Assembly (NCBI GenBank): GCA_001643675.2
Contig: LSRY02000041.1
Coordinates: 374,501-438,500, forward strand
Direction: 5' to 3'
Source: Monocercomonoides exilis
Lineage: Eukaryota > Preaxostyla > Oxymonadida > Polymastigidae
DNA: 64,000 nucleotides
Part shown: positions 56,328 to 64,000 of the stretch, piece after piece
Numbering within the stretch: position 1 is the first letter of the stretch
How the letters are laid out: each line of letters starts with the position of its first letter
Program-made: the position numbers and the translations under genes
Notes under the pieces: model-generated
The model's database searches: none
The model's input: only the letters and a program-made list of their open reading frames with translations
Told to the model about the DNA's origin: nothing

Positions 56328-57990
56328 ATGATGCATGTTCACATTCAACCACTACATCAACCCAAACCTCATGTGATGAGAAGTTGCTCATTCTCATCTG
56401 TTTGCGATGCGTATGATGGAGGGATTGTTCCTTCCCTCAACAACTCCTTGGCTTCTCTGACTGCTTCAAACACCTCGTTTGTTGGATGTTGCAGGGCAAG
56501 AAACGTTGCATGTGAAGGAACTGCAGATAATAAGCTGACTCCAGAGAGACAAAACGAAACAGAAAATGGAGCAAATGCATTTATTTGGTGCGAATGGGAT
56601 GGATCGAAAACAACAGGAGAAAGTGACTCGTGGGCCGATGGAAAATCGAGCGGAGGGGCAATCTGTATGTACAGCCAATCGTCCGCCACTGTTTCTGTTT
56701 CGCATTGCGTGTTTAATGGATGTATTGCACATTATGCTGGAGGAGGAATTAATTGCTATAGTATTAATTCTGTTGAGATTGTGAATAACACATTTGATTC
56801 ATGCACTGCGCAAAGTTATCGAGGGGGTGGAATGTTCATTTTGACGATTTCATCGTGTGTTCGGATCAGCGGATGTGAATTCAAGGATTGCAAAGCAGTT
56901 AATTATGGAGGAGGACTTTATCTTGATTATTTTAATGTTTCAGGAGCAGGATGTGTTGGAAATGAAAGTGGAGAAGGGGAGAGTGCGTGTGTGTTTGACT
57001 GCAGCTTCACTTCATGCTCAATCACAAGTTCAAGTGGCGGAGGCATGTATTGTCGAACTGTTCCTGTCACATTTAAAATGAGGAGCATTCAATTTATTTC
57101 ATGTTTAGCAGCTGCAAATGGAGGAGGTTTTTGGATTAATCCGAATAGAGAAAATGCGCCAAATGACACATTTTATTGCTATTTTTTGTTCTTTCATGAA
57201 TGCAAATGCAGAGCAACATCCACTCCATATGGGCATGATGTGATGTATTATGATTACTACAGCGTATATTTATCTCAAAATAATCCATTTCATGAATGTT
57301 ACACCACAAACACAGATGACAAGAGAGTATGTTATGGATACAACTACTCGAATGCAAATGCTTGGACATTTCAGCACACAGAAAAGAAGGAATGGCTAAA
57401 GGATAAGACGATCTATGTTTCTGTGAATGGGAGTGATGGATATGAGCTATGCGGGTCAAATGAATCAAATCCGTGTCTGACGATGAAGAAGGCATTTCAA
57501 ATGTGTGAGATACAGATAAGCTTGACAATCACACTGATGGACGGGGATCATGTGAGTGAGGCAACAACGATTGATATTGGAGAAAAGAAGATTTCGGTCA
57601 TTGGGAGAGGCAAAGATAAGAGTTCGATTGGAACAGGAGTAATTTCTTTTCTATCATCAACTGGAGAGTTGTTGAGTGTGACGAGCGGGCAGTTGGGGGT
57701 TGGGCATGGAGGATCGATCACAATTAGCAAGAAATCTGTCACCGAGCGTGTTTGTGATGCCTGCTGATGTTGAAATATTTTAACTTGCAAAAATAAGGGT
57801 TAATCCCAAGTCTGAAGGAGAATCCAATATTGGAATTGTCATTTGCACCCACTCTGCCACAGTTTCCAATAATAACTACTGATAAAGAATTCGATTCAAC
57901 TGCAGCCCAACAAATTGCAAATCACATTCCACATATGTGTGGAACGTCATTCCTGATCCAGGAAGAAGCAATTTTTTGAGCCAACTTTGT
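56328..57990 (+). pseudogene. Truncated and frameshifted POMP-like surface-protein copy
   Basis: From ATG 56328 the frame encodes SCSFSSVCDAYDGGIVPSLN, then repeated SGGAICM, AGGGINC, RGGGMF, YGGGLY, SGGGMYC and NGGGFW beta-helix turns. These are followed by the 'NPF' linker (LSQNNPFHECYTTN) and the module motif ELCGSNESNPCLTMKKAF. The frame ends in TGA at 57765-57767, but family-like sequence continues in another frame (VFVMPADVEIF, then NPKSEGESNIGIVICTHSAT), broken by TAA and TGATAA, to about 57990. It lacks a signal peptide and anchor. It may be transcribed, but it is not a full-length surface protein. It sits between the 300-bp inverted-repeat arms. Confidence 0.75.
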
Positions 57991-59490
57991 TATTTTTTAA
58001 AATTATTTGTATGCTCTATTTATTCGTTTCTAATATTTTATATTTTATTTATAAATACTTTATAAATGATGAATAATTGAATATATTGTTTTTTATTTGT
58101 GCAAGCTTTAACTTAATTGCACTCGTTTCTTTTATAAGTGCGTCAGCCAACATCAGCAGCTTTGAAATGCCAAAATAAAACAGTAATGCATTACCATAAT
58201 AGAACTTGTTGTGAATACTTTGTTAAAAACAGGAAAATAATAATTTTTCACAAACAACAATGAACCCCAAATAGCAATGAACGAAAAAGAAGATGAAAGG
58301 AAAAAGAAATAAACAATTTGAATGGAAAAAAATGGAAAATCGAGAAACAATGTTTGAAATTCCTTTGAAAAAAGTTAAGATTTTTTGAAAAAAAGCATAC
58401 TAAGATATCCCTCTCCATTCCCATCACGCATTTTTAAGTAGTCTCTTTGTTTCGCCTCCACTCTTCTCTTCCTTCTTTTCGTCCTTTCACTCGATAATCT
58501 CCGTAATACTCAATGTTCATCATTTGTTTTCTTTTCCTCTTTTTTCCAACAGCCAACTTTCCCCATCTCAACTTGAACGCTCTGTCAACTTCAGCAGCTG
58601 CTCCATATAAAATGAGCTTTTCCATCATATCCTCTTCTTATATCACTTGTATTGAAAAATCTCATCCCTGCTTCAATTTCATTCCCTTCTTCCTTTCTTC
58701 TCGTCTTTCTCTAAACTTTTATTTGTATCTTTTTGCTGTTGCTGCTCGGTAACGCACAACCTTACAACCATCATCTTCAAAATGAACATATAGGTGATGC
58801 TAATAATATTGCTGAACGTAGATATATCTCTCACAAATATGAAGTAATCCATTTTATTTGCACATAAAAAAATCTTCACTTTTTCATGCCAATTCGTTTC
58901 TTTCTTTCTACTTTTTCTTTTTCTTCCAACGCTTCAGCAAACCTTGTTCGATAATGAAGTTCTAATGAACTTTGACGATTTTGTTTTATGCTCCGCGCCT
59001 TCTCATCCCTTCCGTAAGCCCTAGCTCCACTGCATATCCCAACCTCAGTCAAACAGCTTTATAACCTTTCATCTGATGTGAAGGTTTCTTCAAAGTTTTC
59101 CTCTAACAAGTCACTTCTTCTTCTCAATCTTCGCCTCTCATTCTTTTGTCCTTTCTGATCAATCCATTTCTCTAATCTAACTCCTTTAAATTCTTATCAT
59201 TCAGCTTCAACATATTCTCTCCATTAATGAATTTTCGGTGCCCACTCTCTTCTTTCCTTGAAAACTTTACTCTTTCAAAACTTGTGTCTTATAAATCTTT
59301 CAAATGCTTCTGAGATTAATCATGGAAAAAAAGGAAGATAGAAAATATTCCAACAATTATCTTATTAACATCGATAACAATTTAAAAATAAAAAAAAGAC
59401 ACCTTCAAATGTTGTTATATCTGTCACTGCATCGTTTGTAATATCCGCAATTGTGCGTAAATTTGTGTTCAGTTAAAACATTGACTTTAA
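57991..59490. other. AT-rich spacer inside the inverted-repeat interval
   Basis: No supported gene. A more C/T-rich stretch at 58410-58760 gives short frames on both strands (plus 58513-58752, minus 58628-58434) without family resemblance; it could be old coding remnant, but I cannot show it. Confidence 0.5.
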
Positions 59491-59789
59491 ATAAAATAAC
59501 TTCATAGCAAACAATATATGTGAAAATTCGATTGTTCAACAAATAAAAATATTATATCCTCTTTGAATATTGCATTGTGAAGTTGTACTGAACTTTGTAA
59601 AGCCAGTAAATTGAGTTTTTAATTCTTTGTGATCTTAATGAAAATATTATGGGTTGCAAAAAATCATTTTTTTAGAAAATTTTTATGATCGAATTTCGAA
59701 ATTTCCCTCCTTGGATCGCTTTGTTAAATTATGTAGATTATCGCTATAATATTTATATTTTGAAAAAATGCAAACTGAAAGTATTACGA
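59491..59789 (-). repeat. Right arm of 300-bp inverted repeat
   Basis: Reverse complement of 55251-55550, about 99 percent identical over 300 positions by eye. No target-site duplication is evident beside the outer ends of the arms. Confidence 0.92.
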
Positions 59790-59869
59790 CTAACACCTAT
59801 GCCCCAAATTTTTGAAGAAAAAAAAAACAAAAAAATACAGACTTAATTAGCAAAAACTAACGAAACTTG

Positions 59870-60448
59870 GATCAAATAGTCTTCTAATTTTTCTTTTTCC
59901 TGAACTTTGATCTGCAGAATTTTCTTCTTCAATATTTTCCAAATCATCATTCAAAATTCTTCGATAAACTCTTTTTTTCTTTGACTTAAATGGAAGAGAA
60001 TCTTCAATGTTTTCTGTTTCATCTTCGGCTTCAGAACATTTCGCTCTTGTTCGATTATATTAATTTTCTTCTTTCATTTCCAAAAAAAGCTTCATTTATG
60101 AGCAGTATTCCGTAAAAAATCAAAACGATTTGAATAAGTGGGCAAAGGAAATGAAGAGTGTTTTGGCAATTAACGTAAAACTGGTCCTGATGATTAAATC
60201 AAAACACCACTTGTTTCAAAGGCATTCTTAATTACTGATGGTGCGAATGCATAGAGAAGAGCTTGAGGAAGGATGCCTGCTAAAGCCTTTCTGTTGGAAG
60301 AAGCAGTTGAAGATTGTGGGATTTCTATTGATGAACTAATAACAGATATAAGAACAGCAAAAACACCTCTATCGAGAGATTGCGAAATATGTGTTGTGTG
60401 AGGAATACAGTCGAAATCGGATACAATCACATCGAAAATAATCAACAT
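59870..60448 (-). pseudogene. Pogo/Tc1-mariner-like transposase remnant (C-terminal part)
   Basis: Minus-strand residues PHTTHISQSLDRGVF correspond to the 'PxxTxxLQPLDxGVF' block of pogo/Tigger DDE transposases; its Asp is probably the third catalytic residue. RKALAGILPQALLYAF and PSVIKNAFETSGVL match the block after it. The first two catalytic acids and the DNA-binding domain are absent upstream. The frame stops at 60194-60196. A basic, coding-like tail in another frame (KRKIRRLFDPSF, near 59875-60050) may be the eroded C-terminus. The element is dead by this reading. A palindromic repeat begins about 45 bp upstream of the fragment's 5' end. Confidence 0.6.
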
Positions 60449-60491
60449 CTGTTATGGTCACAATTTTCCATGCACTGACATTTTTTGCTAG

Positions 60492-60535
60492 ACCTGTGCG
60501 ACAAGTGGCAATTTTTGCCAGTAACTGACACAGGT
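60492..60535. repeat. Palindromic CCTGTGCGAC element (nested hairpin)
   Basis: The outer arms ACCTGTG (60492-60498) and CACAGGT (60529-60535) enclose perfect inner arms TGGCAA (60506-60511) and TTGCCA (60515-60520) with a 3-nt loop. TGAC-type motifs flank it on both sides. Confidence 0.7.
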
Positions 60536-60548
60536 GACCGACATGACA

Positions 60549-61667
60549 ATTTTTTTTGATCAAAACCTTCATTTATTAAAAAATTCATTTTCATTATTTT
60601 TGTGAAAAAAGAAAAAGATAATTCTCCACCAAGTGAGAAAATATATATTAACCTATATTGAAACATTTTATGAATAAAATAAAACTAGAAATTCAAATCG
60701 TGAAGATAAAATTATGTGAAAAATGGGTTTGTGACAAGATCAGCGAAACTTGGAATTTTTTTGCCACTGGAAGTCACTTCTGTCACTGACTTCACTTCCT
60801 GTCAGAGAAGCGAAACTGCTTGAAAAAGAAACAGAAGATTATATTAACTTGTTTGACTTTTGAAATGTTGTTTATTTCATTTCACATAAAGAATAATCCA
60901 TAATTTTTCTTTTCGTTTTCAGAAATTTTTTTTTTCAAAGATATGAGCACAAAACCAACCAGCAAGTATTACAGTTTCATTTTTCGTTTTATTCGATAAC
61001 AAAAACTCCACAAAGCTTAACATGAAATGAATTTTGTTTTGCAAATTGTTCAAATTGATTATCTTATTCATTATAAATTATATTGTGTTGTTTTAACTTT
61101 TTCAAATAAAAAAGATGGAATTGACATTTATTTTTCTCTTTGCATGTGAGGCTTCTTGTTTAAAATAGATTTGAATCATGTGCTCTTTAAAAAGAATATG
61201 TGAAGTTAATTGTGTTTTCGATGTCAAAATTTCCTGCCTGGCGAGTGAAAAATAGAACTTGTTAATGATCATTGCAATTGATAAAGGTTGTTGTTGAATG
61301 GTGTCCGAAAATTAATTTTATTTATTAAATCTGATTCTTATGATCATTTTTTTCTCACTTTGATCATTCGTCTTTTTTAAATATATACTTTAGATATTTT
61401 TCTCGCAAACGCTATTCTTAATGAGGTCATCATTTTTTCTTCATATGACTGTAATCATTCTTGCTTTCGTTCTGTCTTTCCATTCAAAGAACATTCGAAG
61501 ATTGTAAGAAAGCTGAGTCAAATGTCAAAAGAAAGTCAAACAGCCTTAATAGATAAATGAAATATTGAAAAATGAAATATGGATTATTACGAGAGAAGAA
61601 AAAAATCAGCTTGAGAAGATAACAAAAAAAATTCAGAATTCAGAATGGATTGTTTTGAAGAAAAAAT

Positions 61668-61725
<58 letters not shown>

Positions 61726-62121
61726 AAATGGTGAAGGAAAATTCGTGAAATTATAGTATTTTGTTTTTTGCAAGCTTTCCTGTTAATGTTTCACTTCATT
61801 TTTTAGAAATAGAAATATAAAATGAACATTGAAATCTCCAAACATGCATGTTTATTATAATATGAAATGATTTCAACTCATAAACTTATTGTATCACAAG
61901 TTCAAAACATTTCCGTTGATGATCACTAAAAATTGGTAAAATTCAACGATCAATCATAACTATTGTGCTTTCCAAGAAAAATAAAATTTCCTATTTTTTG
62001 TGATCATTTCACAAAATACTTTTTCCTTCATTTTTCTTAGCACTTTCCTTTTCAACTCTTTTCTTTCCTTTTACATTTTCCATTTAATCTTCCGACTTTT
62101 TTTTCAGTCGAATAAGATTAT
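60549..62121. other. AT-rich spacer
   Basis: No supported gene. It contains a further TGAC cluster (about 60764-60806) and an A homopolymer at 61671-61723. Confidence 0.55.
61671..61723 (+). repeat. A53 homopolymer
   Basis: Uninterrupted A tract of about 53 nt in the spacer. The sequence just before it (GAATTCAGAATGG) shows no obvious element end. Confidence 0.85.
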
Positions 62122-63329
62122 TCATAAAGAAATGGAAACAAACCTCATCAAATTATGATTACTAGTTGGCTGCTGAATCTCCTCAGAAACATCATCAACA
62201 GCTCCGCTTATCAATAAAACAACATCCTTCACAGTTTTACAACAAGCTGCTTTTGACATTGATTCAATGCATTCCATGTCAATTTCTCTGTTATTATCTC
62301 TTGATGCTCGAAACACCTGAACAATTCTGCCGATAAGCCCAGTAAAACTTTCATTCCACAATGTGCACCAGGCCAGGTTATCATTAATAGCACTGAGTAA
62401 CCTCCCTGTTATCAGCACTTCTTTCACTTCTTTAGCTTCTTTTCCTCTTTCTTCTTTTCTCTTCCAATCAACACTCTTTGACAGATCTTCCAGCTCTCTT
62501 ACTGCGTCTCTTCCCAAATACAATTCATTCGTAATAACGTCTTCCAATATTTTTTCTTTGAAGAATCCTTTACCCAAAAATTGCCAAGCAGACTGATAGG
62601 CAAGTCGTGTCAGATGCTGATGCTCCTGATTATATTCAATGATTTCTGTTATGTCAGTCAAATACAGTTTTTGATCCAATTTCTAACAAAAAAAATCATA
62701 AAATAATCAATTTATGAAGCAATGACAATTCAATTATCAATAAATAAATAAATCACACGTCCGACTGTTCAATATTGCTCAAAGCCAACAACGCAACTTC
62801 CACTTCTTTCTGAGCTTCCTCGCTTTCCTCTTTCTTCGAGGCAATCTTCAGAAGGCAAGGCACACAAATCGATAGTAATTCCGATGAAAATCTGAAGTTG
62901 AGAAAAAGATAGCATTTGCTAAGATAAGCTATTTGCTTTTCATTTTTTCCTTCTTTTTTCTCATTTTCATCAATTATCATCTCTTTAAATTTTTGACTCA
63001 ATGAAGATGTATTAATGTTATCAATCCAAATTCTTTTGGATGTTTTGTGATATCCAATATGTTTCAACAACAACAATGCATTTTCTATGATAGTTTCTTA
63101 TCTTCTATCATTTCATCAATTTCATTGAACAGTTCTTTTATGAAAACTGATTCAAATTCTTCTTCATTCATTTCATCAACACTATCATTCATTTCTCTCA
63201 TTTTCTGTTTCTGTTCATCTTCATTTCAACCTTCAAACTCACAAAACAATTCTGCAAAAAATAAAAAGGAAGAGATGCAATTCACAATATACGAATATAT
63301 CAACATTTCAAACCATTGCATTTTTGCAT
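62122..63329 (-). pseudogene. Oxymonad-type helical hypothetical family, copy C (dead)
   Basis: It has the same three-exon layout as copies A and B: exon 1 at 63329-63314 (MQKCN), exon 2 at 63251-62759 and exon 3 from 62682, with GTTTGA and GTGTGA donors in the same phases. Exon 2 has TGA at 63228-63226, where copies A and B have a Cys codon, and a one-base deletion near 63088 just before the conserved ENAxLLLKHIGY helix. Exon 3 follows the family (LDQKLYLTDITEIIEYNQEH) to EEIQQPT, then loses similarity and stops at 62124-62122, about 85 codons short. Introns are intact, so it arose by DNA duplication, not retroposition. It is on the opposite strand and 44 kb from copies A and B. Confidence 0.85.
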
Positions 63330-63680
63330 TGCCACATTTTTGAATTGTTATATGAATACCCCATCCAGATAATTATGTCATTTTGAGTTTTTCATATTGT
63401 TTTCGTATAATTATGAATAGAAAACATAAACGAAAAATTGAAGCTTGTACGGTTGAAGAATCATCTATGTTTATATCGTTCTTTTTTGTTTTGTTATTAC
63501 AATCAATGCATTCAAAAGAAATAATTGAATTCATTTTCATGTTTTTTAATTATGGATTTCCCGATCATAAATTTTAAATAAAATGAAGATAATATTTTAT
63601 ACATTTGAAATACTATTTAGTATTATTGAAGTGCTTTTGATTAAAATAAATAAATTAAAAAAATGTTTTTTATAATTTTT

Positions 63681-63682
<2 letters not shown>

Positions 63683-63722
<40 letters not shown>

Positions 63723-63768
63723 TGAACGACAGCAACAAAAAATAGCAAGTCGTGTCGCACAGGCCTAG
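63683..63768. repeat. T39 tract plus GTCGCACAGGCCTAG element
   Basis: A T homopolymer (63683-63721) is followed within 45 bp by AAGTCGTGTCGCACAGGCC. Its reverse complement, GGCCTGTGCGACACG, matches the 60492 element (ACCTGTGCGACAAG) at 12 of 15 positions. Confidence 0.6.
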
Positions 63769-63943
63769 AAACAGAATAACATAATAATTTGTAGAGCATA
63801 TGAAATGTTTGAGATTTCATTTTTCCATCTGGTTCAACCATAACTTTTCGTTTGACATTAGATAATCCTTCTTTTTTAAAGAAAGAACCAAATTCATATA
63901 AACAAAAAAGGTCTAAAGAATGCTCATTGATAGAATCTTTCAA
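63766..63943 (-). other. Coding-like minus-strand fragment, unrecognised
   Basis: Reading inward from the window's 3' edge, the minus strand encodes EFGSFFKKEGLSNVKRKVMV and TFHMLYKLLCYSVS, then runs straight into the CCTGTGCGAC repeat. Amino-acid composition is more protein-like than in the spacers. It has no clear start, and the gene, if any, is cut by the repeat. No family is recognised. Confidence 0.25.
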
Positions 63944-64000
63944 TTAATGATCGTTTGAAAATGAGTTAATTTGTTATTTTTATGATTTCATTACACTTTG

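Noticed and set aside
55251-59789. Complete DNA transposon defined by the 300-bp inverted repeats
   Set aside because: No transposase lies between the arms and no target-site duplication is visible at either end; kept only as a hypothesis.
1-64000. Use of an alternative code (TAA/TAG as Gln), known from some oxymonads
   Set aside because: Genes with conserved C-termini end at TAA (PROPPIN, hydrolase, giant protein), and no conserved Gln position is encoded by TAA or TAG in the assembled exons.
1-64000. tRNA, rRNA or CRISPR loci
   Set aside because: No box-B-like GGTTCRANNCC in a cloverleaf context, no rRNA-like GC-rich conserved block and no spaced direct repeats were seen by eye; a covariance-model scan would be decisive.

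Overview
The window is AT-rich eukaryotic DNA. Its genes contain many short introns (48-360 nt), and these share a strong 5' splice motif, GTNTG. Proteins are interrupted by long Ser, Glu and Gln tracts. Surface proteins of the polymorphic-outer-membrane-protein type (GGA(I/L), FxxN and CGxxxxPCxT motifs) are present. There is also a multi-copy family of hypothetical helical proteins that I associate, from memory only, with the oxymonad flagellate Monocercomonoides. The standard genetic code fits: TAA, TAG and TGA all end plausible reading frames. My best guess is an oxymonad close to Monocercomonoides exilis; no database check was possible.

Layout. 1-12606 is the 3' part of a giant unspliced surface protein with one C-terminal membrane anchor. 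14.7-18.8 kb holds two tandem members of the helical family. 18.8-22.3 kb is gene-poor and carries simple repeats. 22.3-51.2 kb is the housekeeping core, with seven genes whose exons I could assemble in phase: an FYR-domain nuclear protein, a PROPPIN (WIPI/Atg18), a membrane-anchored type-B carboxylesterase, a metallo-beta-lactamase-fold hydrolase, an unrecognised 1371-residue protein, a four-RRM PTB-like splicing factor and a very large SMCR8-like DENN protein. Three of the pairs are head to head with 90-232 bp between start codons.

51.2-64 kb is a graveyard. It holds two decayed surface-protein copies, a decayed gene of unknown kind, a pogo-like transposase remnant, a dead third copy of the helical family, dispersed TGAC/CCTGTGYGAC repeats, long homopolymers and a nearly perfect 300-bp inverted repeat whose arms lie 3.9 kb apart.

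Functional links. PROPPIN (phosphoinositide effector in autophagy) and the SMCR8-like protein (DENN-fold partner of C9ORF72-type complexes, with the arginine-finger residue conserved) both point to autophagy/endolysosomal control; their proximity may be chance. The PTB-like protein and the short introns point to a busy splicing system, of which the 5-nt micro-exon in the hydrolase gene is the most striking sign.
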